From Rubrivivax sp. (GTDB taxonomy: Bacteria; Pseudomonadota; Gammaproteobacteria; Burkholderiales; Burkholderiaceae_C), in assembly GCA_027484825.1 (NCBI GenBank), contig JAIXSE010000017.1:62001-126000 (forward strand): 64,000 nt of DNA. Direction: 5' to 3'. Below are positions 56,261-64,000 of this stretch, one piece after another; positions within the stretch are counted from its first letter, which is position 1, and every line of letters begins with the position of its first letter. The translations under genes were made by a program, and so were the position numbers. Under the pieces are notes generated by a model that was given only the letters and a program-made list of their open reading frames with translations, was not told the origin of the DNA and did not search any database.

Positions 56261-57457
56261 TCAAGCGCGCCGCCCCAAGCGCCACGCCGCCCCCAGGGCC
56301 ACCACCAGCAAGCTCAGGACATACGCCACCAGCGCCGGCCAGCCTCTGTGGTCCCAGAACCAGCCGCCAAACGCCCCCAGCGTACTGGAGCCGATGTAAT
56401 AAGCCAGCAGGTACAGCGACGCCGCATGCCCCTTGCTCCGGCCGCCGAGCGCCCCCACCCAGGCGCTGCTCACCGAATGCGCCACAAAAAAGCCGATGGT
56501 CAGCAGCACGATGCCCAGAATCACCCCCGGCAGCCACGACATCAGGCTCAACAGCACCCCAGCGGTCGCCAGCCCGATTCCGGTCAGCAGCGCCGGCGCC
56601 CGCCCCAGCCGGTCGGACAGGCCGCCTGCGGTGGTGGACGCCACGATGCCGAACAGATAGGCGCAGAAGATCAATCCGATGGCACTCTGGCTCAGCGAGA
56701 ACGGCGGCTTCAGCAGCCGGAACCCCACGTAGTTGTAGAACGCCACAAACGTTCCCATCATCAGGAAGCCCATCGCGAACAGCCAGGGCAGCGCCGGATG
56801 CGCCAGATGCGCCCGCCAGGCCGACACATGGTCCGACAGCTTCACGCCCTGCCGCCGCACAAAGTGCCGGGACGGGGGCAGCAGCCACCAGAAGCCCGCC
56901 GCGGCCAGCAGCCCGAGCACGCTCACGATCAGCAGCGCCGGCCGCCAGCCGAAGGCGTCACTGAGCACGCTCACGCCCACCCGGCCCATCATGCCGCCGA
57001 AGGCCGTGCCGCCCACATACTGGCCCATGGCCCGCCCCAGCCCGCCGGGATGGATCTCTTCGGCCAGATACGCCATGGCCACCGCCGGCACCCCGCCCAG
57101 CACCAGCCCTTCCACCGCCCGAGCGGCCAGCAGGCCGTGCCAGCTGGGCAGCACCGACGCCAGCAGATTGAGCAGCGCCGCCAGCGTCATCGACGCAAAC
57201 ATGAGCCGGCGCCGATCCATGGTCTCCGACAGCGCCCCGGCACACAGAATGGCAAAGGCCAGGCAGCCGGTGGCCAGCGACAAGGACAAGGCACTCGCCG
57301 CCGCCCCGACCTGAAACTCCTGCGCAAACAGCGGCAGCAGCGGCTGCACGCTGTAGAGCAGCGAGAAGGTGGTGAAGCCCGCGAGGAACAGTGCGAAGGT
57401 GATGCGGCGATACGCCGGTGTGCCGGGCTGGGCCCAGTCACTTGCTGCAGCGGTCAC
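56261..57457 (-). CDS. MFS transporter (YnfM-type, drug:H+ antiporter family)
   Basis: A GTG at 57457 overlaps the UbiH-like gene's stop as GTGA and gives 398 residues; in-frame upstream sequence belongs to the other gene and is rejected. Twelve helices are predicted. Signatures: FALFLAGFTTFSLLYSVQPL, GALSETMDRRRLMFASM as motif A, PAVAMAYLAEEIHPGGLGRA and the second-half loop GGLSDRLGRAPALL. The helix 1 motif YSVQPLLPLF is characteristic of the YnfM group. Likely a proton-linked efflux pump of unknown substrate. Confidence 0.87.
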   Translation of the reverse strand: MTAAASDWAQPGTPAYRRITFALFLAGFTTFSLLYSVQPLLPLFAQEFQVGAAASALSLSLATGCLAFAILCAGALSETMDRRRLMFASMTLAALLNLLASVLPSWHGLLAARAVEGLVLGGVPAVAMAYLAEEIHPGGLGRAMGQYVGGTAFGGMMGRVGVSVLSDAFGWRPALLIVSVLGLLAAAGFWWLLPPSRHFVRRQGVKLSDHVSAWRAHLAHPALPWLFAMGFLMMGTFVAFYNYVGFRLLKPPFSLSQSAIGLIFCAYLFGIVASTTAGGLSDRLGRAPALLTGIGLATAGVLLSLMSWLPGVILGIVLLTIGFFVAHSVSSAWVGALGGRSKGHAASLYLLAYYIGSSTLGAFGGWFWDHRGWPALVAYVLSLLVVALGAAWRLGRRA

Positions 57458-58767
57458 CGGCGGCCGAACATCATCTGCTGGGCAAGCAGGCGCTTGACCG
57501 GCGGCATCGCCTGCAAGGCCGCCAGACCCAGCCCGCGCGCGGCCGGCAGGCCCGGCCAGCGCCAGGCGAAGGTGCGTGCCAGCGCATCGGTGGTCACGAT
57601 GGTGGCCCAGCGGTCCGGCGCGCGCTGGAACTCCACGCGCCGCAGGGCTGATTCCACCGTCGCTTGTCGACGCAGCGACTCCACTAAGGAGAACGCATCC
57701 CGAAGGCCCAGGTTCAGGCCCTGGCCGGCCACCGGATGCAGGGTCTGCGCCGCATTGCCGATGCGCACGCAGCGTCCATCCACCAACGTGCGCTCGGCAT
57801 TCAGGCCCAGCGGGAAGCATTTGAGCGCGCTGATGTCCAGCAGCGGCCCCACGGCCTGCGGCAGTTGCTGCTGGATGACCATCAGGCGCTGCGCATCGCT
57901 CAGCGACGCGACATCATCCTCCGCCTGCGGCTGACACCAGACCAGCGCGGCGCGTCGGCGCCCCTGCTGCTCCGGCAGCGGCAGCAGCGCCAGTGGGCCA
58001 CGGCGGGTGAAACGTTCATAGGCCACGCCCGTTGGGCTCCCAGGCGACAGGGTCACCGTGCCCACCCAGGCGTTTTGCTGGTAGTCATGGCTCAGCGACT
58101 TGCGGGCCTGTTCGGCAAACACGCCGCCTTCGGCCACCACAGCGAGGTCAAACCGCTCGACGATGCCGGCATCGACTTCCACTTCGCCGGCGCGGTCCTG
58201 CTTGAGGGACGTGACCGGCTGACCGAATCGGGTGAACAGGCGTGCCGGCTCCCGCGCGGCAGCGGCCATCCATGCGGCCTGCAGCGGGGCCACCAGTTGC
58301 CCATAGCTCAGGACGGCGCCCAGCTGTTCGACGCCCTGTTCCTGCGCATGGATATGGACTTCCGGCTCTCCGGCAGGACCGAACCAGGGGCTGCGCAGGG
58401 TCGGCGGCGCCTGGCTCACATGCACTTCGCGGATGGCCTGCGCCTGCGCAGCCGGCCACACCTTCAAGCGCTGCAGCAATTGGATGCTGCCCAATGAGAG
58501 CGCCAAGGTGCGCGGATCGCCAGACACGTCCCGCTCCGGCGCACGGGCATCAAAGAGACTGATCTGCGCCAGCGGCAGATAACGCGCGGCCAGCAGCGCC
58601 AGGGCCAGACCGGCCGGCCCGGCCCCGATCACTGCCAGACTCAGCGACGACGCGCCTCCCCCACTGCCCGCAGCGGGCTGCATGCGCGTGTCGTCATCGG
58701 GCGTGGCATCTCGGCGGGAAGCGCCGAAGGGGAGATCAAACGAGTGGCTGGCAGTGGACTCTGGCAT
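57454..58767 (-). CDS. UbiH/UbiF-family FAD monooxygenase
   Basis: The ATG at 58767 gives 437 residues. A 40-residue polar start precedes the FAD dinucleotide motif SLAVIGAGPAGLALALLA. SGDPRTLALSLGSIQLL corresponds to the second conserved region, and RIGNAAQTLHPVAGQGLNLGLRDAF to the GD-like FAD motif (GN instead of GD). The enzyme hydroxylates the ubiquinone ring in the UbiH, UbiF or UbiL position; which one cannot be decided. It is followed by an overlapping MFS gene. A minus-strand TATAGT lies 55-60 bp upstream. Confidence 0.88.
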   Translation of the reverse strand: MPESTASHSFDLPFGASRRDATPDDDTRMQPAAGSGGGASSLSLAVIGAGPAGLALALLAARYLPLAQISLFDARAPERDVSGDPRTLALSLGSIQLLQRLKVWPAAQAQAIREVHVSQAPPTLRSPWFGPAGEPEVHIHAQEQGVEQLGAVLSYGQLVAPLQAAWMAAAAREPARLFTRFGQPVTSLKQDRAGEVEVDAGIVERFDLAVVAEGGVFAEQARKSLSHDYQQNAWVGTVTLSPGSPTGVAYERFTRRGPLALLPLPEQQGRRRAALVWCQPQAEDDVASLSDAQRLMVIQQQLPQAVGPLLDISALKCFPLGLNAERTLVDGRCVRIGNAAQTLHPVAGQGLNLGLRDAFSLVESLRRQATVESALRRVEFQRAPDRWATIVTTDALARTFAWRWPGLPAARGLGLAALQAMPPVKRLLAQQMMFGRR

Positions 58768-58821
58768 GGCGGGGGGCCCCGTACGACCGGTGCTGCCCGA
58801 CAGCGGCAACACACTGTGGGC

Positions 58822-58827
58822 ACTATA
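58822..58827 (-). promoter_or_regulatory. Possible -10 box of the UbiH-like gene
   Basis: TATAGT on the minus strand, about 55 bp from the start codon. A TTGCAG stands 22 bp upstream, too far for an ideal -35, so this is weak. Confidence 0.3.
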
Positions 58828-59089
58828 GCGCCGGGGGGGTGCACCGGGCCTGCAACGGCGCGGATGTCGCCCTCCGCCCAGGGGACGTTCTGCGATGAAG
58901 CAAGCTTTGGGCAACTCCGTTACGCTTGCCCGTTGTCCGTGTCTGGACGTTGGCCCCGCGCTTACCGTCTTGCGCACCCTGCCTTGCAGCGTCCCGTACG
59001 GACCGCCTCAAAATCGCTTCATCGGGCGCTTCATCGGGCGCTTCTTCCGGGCGCTTCTTCATTAGGCGCTTCATCCTCAAGGACCCTTC
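58828..59089. other. Upstream region of the aldo/keto reductase gene
   Basis: About 260 bp without a supported gene. It ends in the short tandem repeat listed separately. A promoter for the aldo/keto reductase is expected here. Confidence 0.4.
59016..59077 (+). repeat. Degenerate 12-15-bp tandem repeat upstream of aldo/keto reductase gene
   Basis: CGCTTCATCGGG occurs twice perfectly, followed by CGCTTCTTCCGGG, CGCTTCTTCATTAGG and CGCTTCATCC. The five units end about a dozen bases before the start codon at 59090, so they cover the 5' leader. They may affect translation or simply be a slippage product. Confidence 0.75.
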
Positions 59090-60070
<981 letters not shown>

Positions 60071-60203
60071 CGCCCGCGGCCCGGGCACGCCGGTTGCCAT
60101 CGTGCGCCAGCGCACTTTTGCAACCCGGCCTGCAGGGTAAATCCGCGCTCATGCACGCCTAGAATGGCCGGCCGCTCACCAACCGAAGAGACCCTCCGTT
60201 TTG

Positions 60204-61442
60204 ATGAACGACCTTGCGAACTTTCTTCAGTTCACCACCTGGCCCCCGCGGCTGGACTGGCTGTTCTGGGCCTCGCTGACGATGGTGGCCGCCGGGCTGC
60301 TGGGTGAAATCGTCAATCGCCGTCTCGGCCTGCCGCGTGTGGTGGGCTACAGCGTGGTGGGCATGCTGCTGGCCGCATTGGGTCACGGCATCTTCGCCAA
60401 CGGCGCGATGGACCTTCGTCTGCGCCTGGTTGTGGACCTGGCGCTGGGCTTGCTGCTGTTCGAGATGGGCTCCAGGGTCCATCTGCGCTGGCTGCGCCAC
60501 AACAAGGCCCTGCTGTGGTCCAGTGCGGCGGAGGCCTTTGTGTCCTTTGCGGTGGTGGGCTATGGGCTGTACCTGCTGAATGTGCCGCCGCTGCTGGCGC
60601 TGAGCTGTGCGGTGCTGACCATGGCCTCCTCCGCAGCGGTCATCGGCCGCGTCGGTTCGGAGCTGCAGGCGGCGGGCCAGGTCAGTGAACGCATGGCGGC
60701 GCTGGCAGCGCTCAACACCATCTACGGCGTGCTGGCCCACAAGCTGATGATGGGCTGGCTGCAGCTGGACCAGCGCGGCGACTGGCTGGAGGCCATCGCG
60801 CAGCCGCTGTACGCCTTCATCGGCTCCATCGTTGTGGCCATCGTGCTGGCGCGTCTGACGGCCTGGCTGATGCGCCGGCTGGACCTGCGCAACGAGAACT
60901 CGGTGCTGATGCTGCTGGGCCTGGTGTTGGTGGCACTGAGCGTGGCGCGGGTCCTGAACCTGTCCACGTTGCTCGTGCCGCTGCTCGCGGGCATGGTGCT
61001 GCGCAACACCACCGAACGCCCGTGGGTCTGGCCACGCCACTTTGGCACGGCGGGCGGTGTGCTGGTGCTGATGTTCTTTGTGGTGGTCGGCTCCGCTTGG
61101 ACGCTTCAGGCCCTGGCCGCAGGCGCGGTGCTGGCACTGGCGCTGCTGCTGCTGCGGCTGCTGGGCAAGACGCTGGCGCTGGTCGGCCTGGCGCGTGTCA
61201 GCGGCATTGATGCGCGGCAGGGCATTGCATTGGCGGTCTGCCTGAGCCCGCTCTCCGGCACGACGCTGGTGCTGTATAGCGAGGTGCAGATGCGGCATCC
61301 GGATATTGCCGCAGCGCTGGCGCCCATCATGCTGTCCACCATTGCGCTCATGGAGCTGGTGGGGCCGATTGCGGTGCAGTGGGCGCTGCGTCTGGCCGGT
61401 GAGCATCAGCCGCACACCTCGCCTTCGGAGGCCAAGCGATGA
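60204..61442 (+). CDS. CPA2-family cation:proton antiporter lacking an RCK domain
   Basis: The ATG at 60204 gives 412 residues with about twelve helices. CPA2 markers: [40 protein letters not shown] and [14 protein letters not shown]. The later helix [17 protein letters not shown] matches the antiporter core. KefB/C and KefC-like members usually carry a C-terminal RCK/KTN domain; it is absent here, so regulation must differ. It overlaps the carboxylate-amine ligase gene by 4 bp, which hints at a functional link with gamma-glutamyl compounds. Confidence 0.88.
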   Translation: MNDLANFLQFTTWPPRLDWLFWASLTMVAAGLLGEIVNRRLGLPRVVGYSVVGMLLAALGHGIFANGAMDLRLRLVVDLALGLLLFEMGSRVHLRWLRHNKALLWSSAAEAFVSFAVVGYGLYLLNVPPLLALSCAVLTMASSAAVIGRVGSELQAAGQVSERMAALAALNTIYGVLAHKLMMGWLQLDQRGDWLEAIAQPLYAFIGSIVVAIVLARLTAWLMRRLDLRNENSVLMLLGLVLVALSVARVLNLSTLLVPLLAGMVLRNTTERPWVWPRHFGTAGGVLVLMFFVVVGSAWTLQALAAGAVLALALLLLRLLGKTLALVGLARVSGIDARQGIALAVCLSPLSGTTLVLYSEVQMRHPDIAAALAPIMLSTIALMELVGPIAVQWALRLAGEHQPHTSPSEAKR

Positions 61443-62569
61443 GTCTGGAACCCTTTGCCACCTCACGCCCCTTGACGATGGGGGTGGAGCTGGAACTGCA
61501 GATCGTCAACCGTCACGACTACGACCTCACGCCGGGGTCCACCGATCTGCTGCGGGTGATGAAGGGCGTTGCCTTGCCAGGCGATGTGACGCCGGAGATC
61601 ACCGACAGCATGATCGAGCTGTGCACCGGCGTCTGCGACAGTTACGAGCAGGTGCTGGAGCAGCTCACCGTCACCCGCGACGCGCTGGTGCGCAGCGCCG
61701 ACAAGCTCAACCTGGGCCTCTCGGGCGGCGGCACCCATCCCTACCAGCACTGGAGCAAGCAGCGCATCTTCGACAAGCCGCGCTTCCAGGAGATCTCCGG
61801 GCTTTACGGTTATCTCAGCAAGCAGTTCACCGTCTTCGGCCAGCATGTGCACATCGGCTGTGAAGGGCCGGATCAGGCGCTGCGGCTGCTGCACGGCCTG
61901 TCGCGATTCATTCCTCACCTCATCGCGCTGTCGGCCTCTTCGCCGTATGTGCAGGGCAATGACACCGGCTTTCACTCCGCCCGGCTGAATTCGGTGTTTG
62001 CCTTCCCGCTGAGCGGTCGGGCGCCGTTCGTGCTGACCTGGGACGACTTCCTCGTCTTCTTCGAGAAGATGACCCGCACCGGCGTGGTCAAGAGCATGAA
62101 GGACTTCTACTGGGACATCCGTCCCAAGCCCGAATACGGCACGATCGAAGTGCGGGTGCTGGACACGCCACTCACGATCGAAAAGGCCTCGGCGCTGGCC
62201 GCGCTCATTCAGTGCCTGGCGCGCTGGATCAGTCATGACCAGCCTTTTGCGTTGGCGGAAGACGACTACCTGCCCTACACCTTCAACCGTTTCCAGGCCT
62301 GTCGATTCGGGCTGGACGGCACCTTCGTCGATCCCAAGACGGGCGAGCATCGCAGCCTGAGGGAGGACCTCAATGTCACGATGCATGCGCTGGAGCCGCA
62401 TGCGGTGGCCTTGCGGGCCGAGCCGGCGCTGCGCTTTATTCGTGACGAGATGCGCTGGCAGGGAAACGACGCCACCTGGGCGCGCGGTGTACTGGAGCGG
62501 GAACAACTGCTCAACGAGCTGGTGCGCCAGCAATGTGAGCGCTGGGCGGGGCGCTCCGCCGGGCGGTGA
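61439..62569 (+). CDS. ybdK: YbdK-type carboxylate-amine ligase (GCS2 family)
   Basis: The 376 residues match the weak gamma-glutamylcysteine-ligase family: [69 protein letters not shown] and [23 protein letters not shown] and metal-binding Glu and His residues are present. It joins a carboxylate and an amine with ATP; glutathione-like or other peptides are possible products. ATGA overlap with the antiporter gene shows coupling. Confidence 0.93.
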   Translation: MSLEPFATSRPLTMGVELELQIVNRHDYDLTPGSTDLLRVMKGVALPGDVTPEITDSMIELCTGVCDSYEQVLEQLTVTRDALVRSADKLNLGLSGGGTHPYQHWSKQRIFDKPRFQEISGLYGYLSKQFTVFGQHVHIGCEGPDQALRLLHGLSRFIPHLIALSASSPYVQGNDTGFHSARLNSVFAFPLSGRAPFVLTWDDFLVFFEKMTRTGVVKSMKDFYWDIRPKPEYGTIEVRVLDTPLTIEKASALAALIQCLARWISHDQPFALAEDDYLPYTFNRFQACRFGLDGTFVDPKTGEHRSLREDLNVTMHALEPHAVALRAEPALRFIRDEMRWQGNDATWARGVLEREQLLNELVRQQCERWAGRSAGR

Positions 62570-62715
62570 ATCTCGGGTCAGACGGCGCGCGGGCGTCCTG
62601 CCGCCGGGACGCCGCATGACTTTTGGCCAATGCATTGCGCGGTGGGCTGGACACAATGGGCGGTGGCCCTTCATCCCTTTTGATTCTGCGAGGGCCTGTC
62701 ACCAGGAGCCCAGCA

Positions 62716-63672
62716 GTGATCAGCATCGACCCCGACCTTGACCAATTGGCCACCGACCTCGCCTCTGCCGTGGTGGGGGATGCCGCGTCGGCGCTGGCCA
62801 CCTGGACGGACAGCCTCGCGCTGCTGGACCCGTCGATGAAGGCGGCGGCGCATCGTCTGGCCGCGTCCGCATTCGCCGCCGATTGGTCGGCCCGACAGGC
62901 CCTGGCCCGGGTGCCGGCCGGTACGGCGCTGCTGCGGGAATGGTCGGACGACCGGCTGTTTCGACCGTCCCTGCCGCGGCTGCCGTTCCTCTCGCAGCGG
63001 GCGGCCTATCAATACTGCGCCAGCCTCGTGCTGCAGCGGGCCTCCGCGCCGGCGGTCAATGCTTTCAAGCAGGGGCGACTGCTGGTGCTGGGCCTGCGGC
63101 GCGACACCTCCACCCTGGTCAACGATGGACGCGGCGCCTACGACGATCACATCGTGGTGCTCAACGGCTGGCGCCGCCGAGGCAGTGTCGCCTTCTTCCC
63201 TGGCAACACCGAGCCCTCTGCCCAATATGCCCACCGGGCCCAGAAGCAGGCGGGCCAATTGCTGGATGCGCGCTATGCAGGCGTTGCGGCCAAACCGGCC
63301 TCCCATGTGGCGGGGGAGGACGTCAACAAGGATGGCATCAAGGATGCGGGACGTCTGCGGGCGGGGACCTACTTCTTCCGCGAGAAGCCGGACGGCTTTC
63401 TGGGCGCACGCGCCTTCCGTTCCGCCGAAAACCAGACGGTGGAACGTGACACCGATGGGGATGGTCGCTTCCTGATGAATGACCCGTCCCGCATTGACGC
63501 CAAGCATGTCGGCCGCACCATGTACATCCACTGGGGCGGTGCGGACAACGTGCCGGTGGTCAATACCTGGTCAGCGGGTTGCCAGACGATTCCGAAGAAC
63601 CATTTCGGCAGTTTCCTCTCGGCCATGGGGCCGCGCCCGTCGTTCTACTATGTGCTGATCGATGGCGAATGA
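62716..63672 (+). CDS. L,D-transpeptidase-like protein with EF-hand-like loops
   Basis: A GTG at 62716 lies 7-8 bp after CAGGAG and gives 318 residues; earlier in-frame starts lack a ribosome site. No signal peptide is visible. Residues 1-110 are helical. The C-terminal half has IVVLNGWRRRGSVAFFPGNT, MYIHWGGADNVPVVNTWSAG and CQTIP; the late His and SAGCQ recall the HxX14-17-S-x-GC active site of YkuD-type enzymes. Two acidic loops, DVNKDGIKDAG and DTDGDGRFLMND, look like calcium-binding EF-hand or dockerin loops. The family is not identified with certainty. A secreted protein gene follows. Confidence 0.65.
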   Translation: MISIDPDLDQLATDLASAVVGDAASALATWTDSLALLDPSMKAAAHRLAASAFAADWSARQALARVPAGTALLREWSDDRLFRPSLPRLPFLSQRAAYQYCASLVLQRASAPAVNAFKQGRLLVLGLRRDTSTLVNDGRGAYDDHIVVLNGWRRRGSVAFFPGNTEPSAQYAHRAQKQAGQLLDARYAGVAAKPASHVAGEDVNKDGIKDAGRLRAGTYFFREKPDGFLGARAFRSAENQTVERDTDGDGRFLMNDPSRIDAKHVGRTMYIHWGGADNVPVVNTWSAGCQTIPKNHFGSFLSAMGPRPSFYYVLIDGE

Positions 63673-63679
63673 ACGCACC

Positions 63680-64000
63680 ATGACTCCCTTGCCCCGCTTC
63701 CGCGACGATCGCCCGCTGCGCCACCTTCAGACGCTTCATGCGCGCCGTCCCCGAATCACGTTGACGACGCTCAATGCCCTGCTCTGCCTGACGCTGGCTT
63801 GTGGCGGCGCCATGGCGGGGGGAGGCGGAACGACGGTGTCATCGGCTCCCGTGTCATCGGCTCCCGTGTCAGCGTCTCCCGTTTCAGCGGCAGGCGCTTC
63901 GACGGCGGCTGCTTCCACGTCCAATGCAACGACCGTGCGGACCGCAGCGCCTTCACAGTCCTGTTCATTCACCGCATTCGTGGAAGACGAGGATCCGGCG
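63680..64000 (+). CDS. Secreted Ala/Ser/Pro-rich protein, truncated by window end
   Basis: The ATG at 63680 lies 7 bp after the preceding gene's stop. Only 107 residues are visible: a long basic start, then a hydrophobic signal segment (TLNALLCLTLACGGAMAGGG), an SSAPVSSAPVSASPVSA repeat encoded by 15-bp DNA repeats (about 63836-63885), and SCSFTAFVEDEDPA at the edge. The Cys at LTLAC might be a lipobox but the fit is poor. Function cannot be judged from this part. Confidence 0.55.
   Translation, partial: MTPLPRFRDDRPLRHLQTLHARRPRITLTTLNALLCLTLACGGAMAGGGGTTVSSAPVSSAPVSASPVSAAGASTAAASTSNATTVRTAAPSQSCSFTAFVEDEDPA

Overview
High-GC bacterial chromosome segment. Gene families (GlnE, YhdP, MetNIQ, a branched-chain amino-acid ABC system, a PEP-CTERM protein, a rhombosortase-like protease, Omp32-type porin, AAHS-family aromatic transporter) and the codon bias point to a betaproteobacterium of the Burkholderiales, most likely the Roseateles/Mitsuaria/Rubrivivax group. 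The genus is an inference; no rRNA or tRNA is visible.

Layout. 0-5.8 kb: divergent saccharopine-dehydrogenase-like and Lrp/AsnC genes; a sigma-54-type promoter in front of two very small membrane proteins; a YtrA-type GntR regulator with an ABC-2 exporter; several small or hypothetical proteins. 5.8-15.9 kb: a gallate/tannin catabolic locus. On the minus strand an aromatic-acid MFS transporter, gallate dioxygenase, porin, ModA-like binding protein, LigJ-type hydratase and GalC/LigK aldolase form one tightly spaced operon. It is divergent from a LysR-type regulator that carries two winged-helix domains. A secreted tannase and a PEP-CTERM protein lie next door. Together they would hydrolyse gallotannins, import gallate and cleave it towards pyruvate and oxaloacetate. 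16.2-20.4 kb: a cobalamin riboswitch controlling a TonB-dependent receptor and a translationally coupled PepSY membrane protein.

20.4-33 kb: a DUF4874/DUF4832 lipoprotein, RDD protein, CPBP protease, rhombosortase-like protease overlapping glnE, divergent yhdP overlapping a nitrilase-family amidase, and a lipoprotein. 33-40 kb: metNIQ methionine importer with a clear terminator, then an MHYT-PAS-histidine kinase-REC-Hpt hybrid sensor overlapping a REC-HD-GYP c-di-GMP phosphodiesterase. 40-47.4 kb: M2 (ACE-like) peptidase, SpmAB-like fusion, a TPR-GGDEF cyclase, and a LysR/SDR divergent pair. 47.5-52.4 kb: a branched-chain amino-acid type ABC operon (binding protein, LivH, fused LivM-LivG, LivF).

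52.4-56.2 kb is the most accessory-looking part: two exported proteins of unknown function and a stand-alone P-loop ATPase with AT-richer flanks. 56.2-64 kb returns to ordinary genes: MFS transporter, UbiH-like hydroxylase, aldo/keto reductase, a CPA2 antiporter overlapping a YbdK-type ligase, an unusual L,D-transpeptidase-like protein with EF-hand-like loops, and a truncated secreted protein at the window end.

No CRISPR array, transposase, integrase or prophage gene was seen. The most unusual items are the tandem-HTH gallate regulator, the sigma-54-driven tiny membrane proteins, the signal-less ModA-like protein inside the gallate operon, and the coupled hexanucleotide-repeat gene under the B12 riboswitch.
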